Origin: Allacma fusca
Taxonomy: Eukaryota > Arthropoda > Collembola > Symphypleona > Sminthuridae
Direction: 5' to 3'
DNA length: 64,000 bases
Assembly: GCA_947179485.1 (NCBI GenBank)
Contig: OX359248.1
Location: forward strand, 52,462,386 to 52,526,385
Positions 13,621 to 26,400 of the stretch are shown one piece after another. The first letter of the stretch is position 1. The number at the start of each line of letters is the position of its first letter. The notes below the pieces were generated by a model, which was not told where the DNA came from, ran no database searches, and saw nothing but the letters and a program-made list of their open reading frames with translations. Position numbers and translations under genes: made by a program.

Positions 13621-14237
13621 GCTTGTGAGTAAACTCCAGAGGAAAGTTTGTTTTTTTCTTATACTTACAGACCTTCCAGTATTAATACCAAAGTAAACTA
13701 TACTTATAATGTATACATAGCAGTCCCTAAAACTACTACAACTGTAACTCCTAATAGTGTCATTTTTGGTAGCAACTTCCACCATGTCTTAATTAGCTTT
13801 TGGACAATGCTACCGTACATCCTTACTATACATGAGCACCTCTTAAACCAATGACATTTCATTAGACAAGGATTCCCTTGTACTAGGGAGGAAATGAAAA
13901 GCTTGTAAGTTACACTATGGTCAAGTGTTTTGTCACTGTGTACGGTATACGGTATCCTTGTTGTATTTAGTATTTAGGTCCCTAGTGAGGAAATCCTCTT
14001 ATAGGAGGGATCTCTTTTAGTGAGAGTAAACAGTACTTGGGTTTGATTTATAAGTATTTTGAGATTCTTAAGAAAAATAGGACTGGAAAAATGTTCCTCA
14101 AGTAACCCTTGAATATTTTGGAATGAGCGAACAATAAGTACAAGAATTATTCAGTAGACATTGATGTATGCATATAAATCGCGCGAAAAGTGTAATGGTA
14201 GTGGAAGGGATTCAAAGGAGGGGCAGGGTTTGGGATG

Positions 14238-14326
14238 TGAGTGTGTGTGTGTGTGTGTATGTCTTTTTGGTAAATGTGACTTGTATGGGTATGTGTGTGT
14301 GTGTGTGTATATGTATGTGTGTTTTT
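14238..14326 (+). repeat. Two nearby GT tracts
   Basis: GT runs at about 14240-14262 and 14290-14325 are separated by some 28 unrelated bases, with interspersed ATGT units. Confidence 0.85.
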
Positions 14327-17300
14327 TTGCCCTGTCGTTTTTCGCTAGCTCTTTGCGATGTGTGATGTGAACTGATCATTAATAACTGTCGCAAAGTGCG
14401 ACTCCCCATTCCTTCCTTCCCTTTACTCTCGTAGCCATTGCGTTGATACGGCCTCTCTGCTTGTGCCAGTAGCTATAATGTTTCTCTAATCTACAATAGG
14501 CTTTCTTCAAGTCTATCACTCTCCGATCCAGCCCAGCCTTTCCTTCCATTTGTTATTACTCCACTTCACTACTCTACTTCTTCGATTCATTCGCCAGTCC
14601 TCAATCTTGTTCTCCATTCATTCACCTTTTCACGTCCGAAATTTACGCCCTCTGCCAAAAAATCCATTACTCATTCTAAAGTAAATTGCTGTAGTTTATT
14701 TTGTCCAATCTTTCCTGAAATTTTCAAATTTTTTCCCGCCATTACTCTCAACCTCCCTTCTCCTCCTTTCCCAGACCGTGGGACAGTCTCGTAATCAACT
14801 CATCAGCCCTCTCACCTTCCTCTCAATCCACCATTAATTTCCCAAGTTTTTTTTCGCACCTCAAAATTGTTCCCTCCATGGACATCCAATCCAGGGTTTC
14901 GAATAAAAAAAAATCTTAAAGCTAAATAATTACTATAGCTTCAAAGTATAATTACCAATATTTCCCAATGTTTCCACATGAATGTAAAATAAATAATGAG
15001 AATAAATAGCAATTTAAAAAAAGCAATTCCCAATTTATTGTTCCTCATAGGAAAATGACACTAACATTGTGGAAGATTCTTTCCAACTTTACATTAAAAC
15101 CATAGTACATTATAGTGATTCCTGCTATCAAGGGACATGAAAGCACTCGGATTCTCAATATGGTACTTGCAAGGGAACGGATGGGCATTTGGCATAATTT
15201 TACTTTGGGAATTGAAAGGAGGTGATCTTCTTTTTGGAGGATCAATTTGCATCGGAGGGGATGAGGGAGATAATGGAAAAACACATGTTAAGTTGAGGAT
15301 TGGATTGATTTCCAAGTGCCTATGACTAGAGAATCTATGTGGTCTATATCCTTGGCTATGTTTTTGAGAAAACTTGTGTTTCAGACTTTCAGTTCAGTGT
15401 GGGGCAGTTCAAGATGTGTTCCATCATTAGGGAGAGACAAATTGGATGGAAATCATCATTAACCAACCAATCCCTTCTCCATGCGAGGCTCTTTGGGTGA
15501 GTGTAATGTACACAAACTCATCCAGTCCACGGTGTACATAGTCGTGCTCTGCTAGGACTCCTAGGACCCTGTACACAAACTACCTCTGTATAAGTATATA
15601 CTTATATTTGAGCGAGGCCAAGTTACTCATTATCATTCTCGTATCTCCTCAACCGACCCACAAATTCTCCCGCCCATCCAACCGAAGAAGACGGAGAGAG
15701 CTGAGGGTAGGGAGAGAGAGAGAGAGAAAAAAAAAATGAAAAAATTGCACGAAAGAAAATGGAGTTTTTTTTACCCGGTAGCTCTTGATGCGTTTTTTAT
15801 GATGGGTAGTCAGTCTACTATGTGTGCACAGTGCTTGTCTATATAAAAAATAAAGTGCACGTTTATCTTTACTTACACTATACATTTGTAATAATACCTA
15901 CAACCACAATTTATATTCTCGGGGTGGTTAGTCCAAGCAAGGGAGTATGTAGGGGTAGACATGAGAGGAAATACTATAGGAGGAAGTGGGATAGAGATAG
16001 TAGTTCCAGAGATGACAATATAACTTGACCGAAATTCAAGTAAACATACATAACACTACATGGGATTCATATTCCTCGTGTATACGGGTAGAGCTCTTTC
16101 CTAAAAGAAATGACGCTAGTGGCTTTCCTATATGAAGCCTTTGATTTAAAGAATAAATTCACTCTCGGTCCCAGAGGCCCAACGGAGGAGATACAAGACA
16201 AGTCGTTATAGCTCCTCAGTACCATTTCCTCACTCATATTTATAGAAAAGGACTGTCTACAGCCCACAACATGTATCCCTGAAATGCTTGAGATTTCCTT
16301 CCTTTCAGGCAAACCGATTTGGTTTCAGACTGACGAAATATGACCGGAGATGAAAGAAAAGACCAGGAAAACCGAAAAGGAAGAACCTCATAGACTCACC
16401 GCAAGAAATTCCCTTGCCAAACCTCAAGCCATTTTATGCGGAGAAAGTTTTATCTTTTCTCGAAAAATCTCACACCCATCCATCGATACAGGGTTGAGAC
16501 TGGGAAAACAAGCTCCTGTAGAATTTCCCTCAACTTAACAGCTCCTTTTTAGTACCACTCTTTCCATACGTACTTATTTTATGACGGACCCATTTATTTT
16601 AAAACCCTACAATTTTGACACTTGTTTCTGGGGGCGGATGTTAAAAAGTTTGTAAATGGATTATTATCAAGTAAAATCCTTTCTTTATGCCCACACCTGA
16701 AGAAATCAAAATTTGAGATAAAATTCCAAGCTCCCATAAGGAAACGATTCAGCGGTGCATTCAACGGGAATTTTTAAAATGCCCCTTCAGAAGAACATTT
16801 TACAGTTTATAGTGAGAGTCCAATGTAAAATTATGTTCAAGTATCGAACTCTTAATGTCTAAAAATAACGCAGTAACAATTCAGAATTTAAAAAAGATAA
16901 ATAAATAAAATACAAGCGCTTTTTGAAGGCAAAACTCCTTTACAGAGGATCATTGAAATAAAGAAATAGAGTTTCCCTCAAAGGCTTGATAGCTTGTTGC
17001 AAGCTTCAGTGCCCCAAAGTCATCGTTCAAGTCCTGGCAGTTGAATTTGAAATGTGAGGAAATGAAACATTAAAATTCAATCTAGGCGTCTGACGAGTAC
17101 AAACTACTTTGGATTATTTTTTCATCAAAGGAACACAAATGGTTTTTTCTAGCTACTCCAAGTGTTCCGAAACAACAATTTAGGATCCACACAATTTTAC
17201 AATTCTAAGAATAGGTTTAAAAAAATAGACTCTCCTAAAAAATTCATTCAAACCTCCTAATAATTTCCATCCGGTTCAAGAATTAAATTCTCATAGAAGA

Positions 17301-17718
17301 GGTAAAAAATTGAGATGTATCAAATACAATAAATTAGTTATATGCCGGTGCTGGATTTATTCCTTTATTCCTCCTGGATATTATAATTACAGAGATATTT
17401 TAAAGTTACAAATCATAGGACATTATGCTAAAGGAAGTACATATATCTTTTTAAGCTGGGTGATTTTTGCTGGTGCTAGAATTTGTAGTAATTTGAATCG
17501 CATGACACTTGTTTACAGAAATGTCCGGGGTCATGGAATAGTATTTGTATTTTGGTAATATTTCCCAGGGTTCTTTTGGATGGGGTTGAATTGCTGGGAA
17601 AATAAAATGTGGAAATGTTTCGGAAGGAGACTAAGAGAAACTGTACTAGACGGAGCAGAGTGGTGGAAGTAACATTTGAATGAATTTCATTAGGGTTTGT
17701 TTTACTTGACGGTTTTTG

Positions 17719-17721
<3 letters not shown>

Positions 17722-17752
<31 letters not shown>
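17722..17752 (+). repeat. (GA)n microsatellite
   Basis: A perfect GA tract of about 31 bases with the GAGAG core recognised by GAGA factor in insects. Open frames on the minus strand read Ser-Leu repeats through it and are artefacts. Confidence 0.95.
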
Positions 17753-17756
<4 letters not shown>

Positions 17757-17885
17757 CGACGTAGAGAGTATTGCCGTTGTGGAGTTTTGTGGTGGTGAAA
17801 AGACGAAGGCAAAAGAAAACGGATCGCGCTGACTTTGATGGAGAGTGAGCATTAATACACGTTAACCAAGGCGAATGCAGTTCCC

Positions 17886-18611
17886 ATGCTTTTGTTAAAT
17901 GAGCCCTGCACATATCATCGTGTGAATAATGACTTGACTGTCTATCTCATATGTCAAATCCATCGGCAGCCTACCACTCCGACTCCGTCCTCATCCTATT
18001 ATTCTGCCTTCTCCATCCTTCCTCGTTGGAGGCTTCCTGAGTCGTCGTTGTCGACGTCAACGACAACGAATACCAATGCGACGGCAAAAGCATTTCGCAC
18101 TCGCAAAGCATTCAGCAACCCAAATTTTCGACCATTGTGCGTTAACTTAAATTTACATTATCCCCACGCTTCTCCTACTCCTCCTCAATTTATACTCCCT
18201 GACAACAACATGAGAAACAATAATGCTCCCTTTATACTCTCTCTCTCCTCACTTTCACTCTTTCCTCTCCAGAGCTCCACGTCTCCTCCACAACCCCCTT
18301 CCTCCTCTCCAAATTCCTTTGTTCACACATTCCCACCATCTCCACATAACTGTACATTCAAATTCATACTCACCATCATTCCAGGCTCCCAACAAGGAGC
18401 GTGCCCGCGACAGTTACATTTTTACAGAAGAATAGATGTCAGAAGAGGGAGATCCTCTCAGAATCATCCCTCCCTGGTAATAGCAATCATATATATAAGA
18501 TCCAAATACCCTCCTTTGTTAGCACTACTTCACAATACCTTCCTACATATTTATAGTGCACAGTCCCATCAGAGCTACTCAGAATGTCGTAAATTCCTTC
18601 CAACGAAATAA
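17886..18611 (+). other. Long open frame (241 codons), probably fortuitous
   Basis: This is the longest open frame outside the Hox genes. The predicted peptide is rich in Pro, Ser, Thr and Leu, and no domain, signal peptide or family was recognised. The plus strand here is very pyrimidine-rich (runs such as CTCCTCC and CTCTCTC), which makes stop codons rare in every plus-strand frame, so length alone is weak evidence. No convincing start context or splice pattern was found. It is listed only because it is the largest non-Hox frame. It may be part of a non-coding transcript or nothing. Confidence 0.15.
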
Positions 18612-20462
18612 TTCGGAATTAATCAAACTCACCCTGTACCGGATCACCCGCATCATTCATGAGCTATTGCATTGGGACTTGAGGTTTCCACTCCTTGAGA
18701 GCCCTTAAATCCTGAGGAGCTATAACAACAAGCCGAAAATATTCCCTTGAAAATGACATGTAATAATTAATTTGAGCTAATCAAGATCTTGCTATACTGT
18801 ACACATCTGGAGACCTTTGAAGATGAACTTTTTTTTGGGGGGGGGATGGGAACATAATGCAAACATTTGGAATACGCTTTTGTATGTTTAAAAATAAATA
18901 TGCTCTCTATTTAATGTGTCGTAGTAATCTTGAATTTATTTTCAATTCTGTTAACAATCGTTTCATAATTTTAGATTTACTCCTTAGCGGAAGTTGTTCT
19001 AGTTCCATATGTAAAAAAAAATAAAAAGAAGAGAGGATAAAGGCTTGTAAGAATTTGAGCACCTCCCTTGTAAGCATTCTCAAGTATTGCACGGATCTGA
19101 GGAAAGATTGACCAGCTGAGACTGAAGTTGGTTTGAATGCAAATGTGTTTGTAGGAAAAGATGAGGGCGAAGATGTAGTTTCAATGCGGACTCGTGGTTT
19201 GTTATGAAATTATAATTAAGATAACACTGGGACGGCACATTTTATATTGTGCATTGTATGTCACATGAAGAAGCGGGGGCCGTCATTACATGTAATGAGA
19301 TCTCTGGCTGTGAGCGCATTACTCATCCCGCCGTCTACAGGAACAACAATGTGACGGCTTTCTTCTCTTTATTATTATTATCACTCCTTGAGAGCCCAGC
19401 ACTAATACAAGCAGGGAGAGATTCCCATTCTTTCACCTATCTCCTCCTATCGAGCCCACAGCACTGGGGCTGGTAATTCCTTAATAATATAATCATTTCC
19501 CAAACATAACATCCCCTCACACATATGAGTTAGTGTCTAGAAAAATGTGAGCAAAAAATCTCCCTAGACCAGGGACGGCATTCAAGGGAATTTTTTCCAC
19601 CCTCTAACGAGTTTTCCACCGTAAAACACGCAACGAGATCAAAATAATATGTACATTGTGAGACTCGCAGGGGAAAAAATAAGAGTACTATAATATCTTA
19701 CTTTTGACCACTAAATCTTCTGCATTTCCTGCCTCCAAAATTACACACTCACATGATAAAAGGCAGATTGTAAATACTTCCATAGGTATAAAAAAATCCC
19801 TGTAAGGCTCAGGATAGGAAAAATACCACAGAGACATCAACTTGGATATGTACATACAGACACTACGATAAAAATTACTTTGCAAAATTCCGATTCGATC
19901 CTTGGAACGGTTCAAATATTAAAAGATAATTTTTCAACCGGAGCTTGAAATAGGAAATCTACAAATAGCTCTTACTAAGAGCTGCACCTCCAAAGTTTTT
20001 GAAGTACAAATTGTACACTAATGTAAAAGCTTTATTTGAAATGCTACTTACACAGGGGAAAAAAACAAACCATCTGTAAATATATATTTAAACGCTGTAT
20101 GAATTTATGCTTAAACTTGAGAAACCACATGAAGTTTCCATGCAGAAGTTACGACAGTTTTTGAATACGTATAAAATTCAGGGAATTTTTATAGTATACT
20201 GTAGGATAGATATGATATAAGAAAAGAAAAAATAGTATGATTTTTGGCGTCAGCCGTGTCACCGGTTCACCACCATGAAGCTATGATGGATAGGTTTTTA
20301 CGCCAGATTTTAATTGGCACGGCGGTATGCTCTTATAGTTGTGACTAAATGTTCTCAAACCGTGACAAACACGGAATTTCGCATCCTCATCCAATTCCAG
20401 AGCTCTGAATTTCAACCTCTACGAGAAATAGACAAACACATGATTTTTTTATGTTGACTATG

Positions 20463-20489
20463 TACGTATGTATGTATGTATGTATGTAT
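20463..20489 (+). repeat. (GTAT)n microsatellite
   Basis: About six GTAT units. The same tetranucleotide recurs in short runs elsewhere, for example near 3721 and 42058. Confidence 0.9.
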
Positions 20490-23400
20490 CTGTAGGTATA
20501 TGTATTTCATTTAGATAGACATAGATTCCATACGAGCACAGAGAGAGACTGTGTGAGATTGTAAAATTTTTGGGGAGACAGACAACGACACAAGAGATTC
20601 AAATTGAAAAGTGTATTCATACAAAAATCCAAGTATAATTTTTGTACAAGTTTTTTTTTCTTTGAAGGTTTGTTCCAGTCAATCATAGACAACGGGTTGA
20701 GACAGATGCAGAAAAGTTTAGAAGCTTCGTATATATCTTTTACATCACCCAATGTGGATATGTTGACAGACTAAAAAGGCGGCTAGGTAGAAGTGCAGGG
20801 CTATCAAGATACGCTTTTTCCTACAGGAGATAAAATACCTTCAAGTTGGAAAAACATTTTTTGAATCCTCTCTCTCCGACACCCATGAAGATTTATTTAT
20901 TCACTTAAAGAAAAGCATCCATTGCCGGGCACCCATCCAAACTTTCCTAATTACATACTTCACAAATCTTCCTTAACTTGAATCCTTTCAGTTTGTCTCA
21001 CATCTTCCCTCCAGACCGACTCTTGGCTTGGAGGACTTACTCCTGGGAGAATGTCCGAGAGCCCAACATGCAAATGTTATTTTCAAATGAGACAAACTTA
21101 ACTGTCGATTTTTCTTCCCCTGATTGTTATTCTTATTTGAAGGTAAGAGCATAAGTTTACATACGGTACGTTTTCTATATGAGTACTTTATTGTTTCGAG
21201 GCAAGAAAAAACAATTATTTCACCATGCTTGATACTTTACAACAAAAACAATTATTATTGTCACAATTTATTGGCACAAGGTTACGGCATGAAAGATTAT
21301 TGGCATTGTACAGGGATTAAATTATAAAAAATAATGGTCAGGAACCAGTAATAATAATACACATGTTACACAACCCGTTTAATATAATCCAAAGAATAAT
21401 GAGTGTTTAGTCCTTTCTATTGTGCAAAATCAAGGTTTGTAGAGTATACAGGTTTTAAGTGCTCATCGTATAAATAATTATGGGTATTTGGATATAATGG
21501 GCCATTGCAATTTTGTCTGTTATATCATTAGTGCGAAAAATTGGAGCTTCTTTTGATAAGTCAGAAAATTTTATTTGCAGTACAGCTCATGGTGTGAGTT
21601 ACAGAAATTAATTAATTAAATCATTGCAGTAAGTTATGCTCCTCCTGGATACAGTACTATTTTATGAATAAATTAGCAAATACATAGCGAATCACAGTGC
21701 TTGTGTAAAGGAATTATTACAGTAAAAAATATGGTCACTATCTATGAGCACTACATGCTTATTTTCTGAAGAAATAAAAATAATAACCTGTTCCTGGCTA
21801 TTGATCACCTAATGAATGAACATATTCTTTACAAAAGATTTCAAAGGGATTTTAAGGGAAATTAGCAGCATTTTTTTTTTGTTATTCTGCAGTACGCTCC
21901 TTCCGATTTGTACCTTGTTGCACTTGCCCGTAACAATTCATGCCTAAGATCCAAGATATAAACAAAATGTAAGAAACGTTGTGTAGGGTGCAATATGATG
22001 TATCTACTTTACCTGTGCAGGACCCCCGACCCGGCCATAAAGTCAGCATGAAAAATGGCACTTGTCCAGTAGGAAGAGCGTGGCGTTGAAATGTAGTAAC
22101 GGTGATGAAACCATGATGGGGCTTTGTGAAATGCAGCGGGAGAAGAGAGAAGGTTCAGGAATTTGAAAGTAATGGAACCCGGCTGAAACGGGGATAAAAG
22201 TTTGGGAGGATTGTGGTAGATGTCTCTAAGGGGATGATGGGATGTCATTAATCACCCGAGCCCGTACATGATGTCCTATCCCCTTCAGTCTGGTTTGTCC
22301 ATGTAGAGGACTCAAGTGAGGCTTTATTTTCCAGCGAACAAGTTCCACTATTTTTCTCCCATTCCCAGTTGTTTCGCCTCCATACTTATACGCTCCCAAT
22401 ACTTCCTCCAAATTGATTACCAACTTCACTTTCCATTACTCTTTTTGACTTCCAATGATTTACCGGATTTCCTTTTCGAAATCCCTCCCTATACAAAATA
22501 TTCGGGGCATTTCCATCCCCATTTGAATTACTAATTGACAATTAATTTTTAACATCACCCCCTATTTCCCAGCTTAGAATTTTACTGAGCTAATTTACTT
22601 ATTGCATTATAGGCCCTACTAAGGAGTACACTATGGGAACACTGTATTCTAATTGAATTTCTCTTTAAGGGAATTAAGCAAATGAACAAAAGCATTCCCT
22701 ACGTTGGTTTTTGTAGCTTGTCTTATCTCAAATTATTTACAACATTATCAGTTTTGGAGCCTGCCGAGTCCCCTGATGAGGATACAATTGTTGCAGATGA
22801 GTATCTTTGCAGATAAGCAAAATATGGTCAGTATTGGTGAAAAGAATTGTCACACTGTGATCAGTGTGATCGCTAATAGTAACCATTTCGCAAAAGGGAA
22901 TGTATTTGTTTTGACCACTGCTCCTGCATATAAAGACGTATTTCAATTAAACTACATATTATCAAATATTTATAAAGTGTATTTTACTACCGTCAATTAT
23001 GTACTCAGCTAGTATTCCCTGGAGTGTTAATTGAAAGTTATACAAATCTATTGAATATTTTCAAACATAGTATGACAAGGCTGATTTAAAGGTTCTTGTT
23101 TACAAAAACTATTCTGATAGCAAAATTTGAATGGTATTTGTAATATGCCCATATTAGTTCTTATCTCATGCGGAGAAAATGTCTTGTAGTACTGTGTGAA
23201 AGTAAGGAGTTCAAGTGACAGAAAAATAAAAACATTGGTGGAGAATCGTTTACTTGCAAAAAAGAAAATCCTACAACAGGAGCATAAACTCATGAAATTT
23301 GACTGAAAAACCGAGCAATACAGTCACCACAGAAACATTCATTATGTCGGAAGATATGCATGTTTTGATATGACAATTGTATATAGAGCAAGGAGAGGGA

Positions 23401-26400
23401 CTAATGTTCCAAGCGTAACGTAAACTTGAGCATAAAGCCCAGTACATGGAACTAGCAGGGTCTCAAGTATGTATGAAATTTGAGGTAGTGAAAATTCAGT
23501 GGGGGAAATGCTGTCGTTCTTTCCGGGGAAGACTTGGTGAAAAATGGATTGTCCGTCACAGGGAGGCATTGCTAATGGTGAAACCGTGTCCGGGTGACAT
23601 TTGATTGTAAATCACAATACTCGGGGATTGATTTCTATGCAACTTTTCTTGCATTACCTACGTTTACTTTCACTCAGGTTGACTCTCTACACTAACTTCC
23701 TCCTGCATTCAGTTCCTGTAGTACTTATAGATATATATGCAAACTGCATGATGAGAGACTCTATTTTATTCCTACACCTCAACTTTGAAATAATCCAACT
23801 TTTCCCTTGGATTTCTTCATCACTGAAATCCATCCAAGGATCTGGATCTGAGTGTTCACACACAATCACCTGAGAGGAGCTAGTGAATAAACTAAATGCA
23901 AAACTTGCGTGTGTTTTTTCTCACTCCCTCACACTCAGACACATTCACCTAATATGATTTACATACATATGTACTAAAAACAATATTCGAATATTATTCT
24001 TGCATACAATGAATATTATTTGTATTTGAGCAATTCTCTAAACCTAGAAATGAAATTATTTAGACCCATTTTTAAATACTAGATTTTAAATTAAATTTGT
24101 TTTTAAATTGTTGAATTTAATCCCACGAGCTTGTAATTTATGCATTTGTGCCTGTTATTTGCATAAGAAGAAGGTTGTAATATAATGTCAATTTCATATG
24201 CAGCTGTACCTTTCAATTAAACCATTTCTTAAGGTATTGATTAAGTTATATTTGGCCCTGTACTAAAGTGTAACACATTAAAAAGCACTTACATTTTATA
24301 TTGCATTGTACAATCCTGTGGCCCAGATCTGGAGGAAGCATTTATTTATAATCAGACATAAATCCTGGTGTCAGTTATTTCTTATAGTCCCGCTCCTAGT
24401 AGAATCCACCATAGTTATAGATTTTTTTAAAAAAATACATCTTTATAAAAAAGGGAGCCCACCGCCAGGGAAGAAGCGCTCAGCGGTCCTTTGGAAGGCA
24501 GAAAGGTGTCAAACGATTTAATGACTGTCAAATTGTAACAAATTTATTTCCCTCTGTGTAACTCAACGATTTCAAGTGTTTCAGAGTATCAGCTCTGTGC
24601 CAACAAGTTGAGAGACTCAGAGCAAAAATAAAATCACCTGCTCTCAAAGTATGTACAGTCTCATCCAAGTCATTCCTTTACGAACAGATGAATTACGTAC
24701 TAATGTAACTACCTATAAGTAAAATGAAGTAGTATTTAATTATGTATGGATATATATTTTTTATGAATAGTGTAGCAGACTTGGATGGAAAAAGGAATAA
24801 AAACTGTAAAAAAATTGCGAAACTCTTATCTCTTTACAAGTGATAAGCCCTGAGAACGGAAGAGAGGAAGAAGTTCACGAGCCTTCTCAGCAGGAAAATT
24901 TAAGTTGATTTAAACTATAGTGAAATCAGAGTTGATCGGAGGACTCAGCTGTTGAGTGTCGAGCTTACAGTATGTATAGACACAGAAGGAGAACACCCTG
25001 ACATTTGGCAATCCAATCCATTATCATATGCACACGTTGATGCAGTCAACCCAACTGTCTAGGACATCTCAAGTCCCGTAAAGATTTTTGTCACGACTGG
25101 CACAAAACTTGCAGTAATAATCCTTCAGGATCTCATTCAATCCGGACCTTAGAGTAATTTGCAAATTTCAGAGAGGTTCACATTTCTTTAGTAACATATT
25201 CCCTCCTTTGCGTTCACGCTTGTTTCATATAATTTCAACTCTAAGGTATACTACTATTCGCTGTGTATGTATGTTATGTGTTGGAAAAGTCTGAGGGGGT
25301 TAGTTACTTTAGTGTATATAAATATATGGGAGATCAAGCTTCAAGCTTCCTTTCCTTCAGTCAAATTTAGCTTCAGCGTGAAAATTTATGTGACATCCCA
25401 AATGCTCTGTTTTGCCTTTATCACGCTTCGCTTATGGATTACTTAGATTCTTTTCCAGTTGACTCTTTGTGCCTCCTCATGTTTTTATTGGCTTACCTTT
25501 GACTTCGTCTTCCCTTTCCCGTCCGATCCTCTTCTTCCCGGAAGATTTACGCACACCATAATACCCCGACCACCAAAAAGCCATGCTACGAGGCTAGTCC
25601 TGATTGTGAGTTCAGACCGTATCGCATGTTTACAGAATGTATGTATGTATGGAGTTATACAGTAGTACAGAAAGCCTAGTCAAGTTTCTAAGGAACTGCA
25701 AAATATATACTAGAGTCAAGACCACATTCTCAATCAAACAGTCGAACATGAGCAACTGCTTGAGGAAAAAGTTCCTACGATGATTTTTCATTAGGAATAT
25801 TGCATTTAGCATTTACTACTACTATTTTCTGGCTACCTTACGGCAGAAAGTTACTGCCTACAGAATGTACAGTACTAAGCGTACTACATACGCTCTTTAC
25901 TCTTGCTCTGAGTGACATCCTACCAATGCCTTATGTATTATTTTCGTTACTATATTTTCAAATGCTACATGTGCTAATGTGTGTGTATGGCTTGGTGCTA
26001 CAAGAAACATTTCATATGTGACTTCTTCAAGAAATTACAAGGAGTAGGAACAGACGTTTCATTAATTCCACACTCTCTTTACAGACTCATTGATACGCAA
26101 GTGTTGCGTACACCCAAGTTGTTTTTCCTGGGGAGAATTGTTGAGTATTTTCTTTTCCGGAAACTCTTCCTCAACTATCTTCAGGAGACAGAGATTAAGT
26201 CAGAAATGTAAGGAATAGGGTGCTCTCAGTCAAATATGTTGTTTTATGGTGGTATCAAAACACAATAGTTACTTAATTACAATGGCTATGGACTGTAACC
26301 TATATGTTGTTATTGCTGAAATTGTCCTACCCTCATCCGCTTGCTGATTGGGTTTTTCCTGAAATGTATTTCCCGTGTCTATGTAATTTGTAATATGTTA

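Larger units (their letters stand above)
11216..17885. other. Non-coding interval with microsatellites
   Basis: No gene could be supported. GT-rich tracts occur at 13582-13620, 14240-14262 and 14290-14325, and GA tracts at 15711-15727 and 17722-17752. The plus strand at about 14400-14880 is strongly pyrimidine-rich. At 12575-12594 a 20-base segment is bounded by a plausible acceptor (tttctttgcag) and a strong donor (gtaagt), but nothing else supports an exon. Confidence 0.55.

Noticed and set aside
17886-18611. 241-codon open frame as a new protein gene
   Set aside because: The strand is so pyrimidine-rich that stops are rare; the peptide is Pro/Ser/Thr/Leu low complexity with no domain. It is listed only as a low-confidence frame.
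18690-19397. 16-mer CACTCCTTGAGAGCCC shared between about 18690 and 19380
   Set aside because: A single shared 16-mer is near chance expectation for a 64 kb window, and the flanks do not align.
20245-20323. Interleaved complementary words suggesting an RNA pseudoknot
   Set aside because: The pairings are only 6 bp each (TGGCGT/ACGCCA, GCCGTG/CACGGC), easily found by chance in 64 kb.
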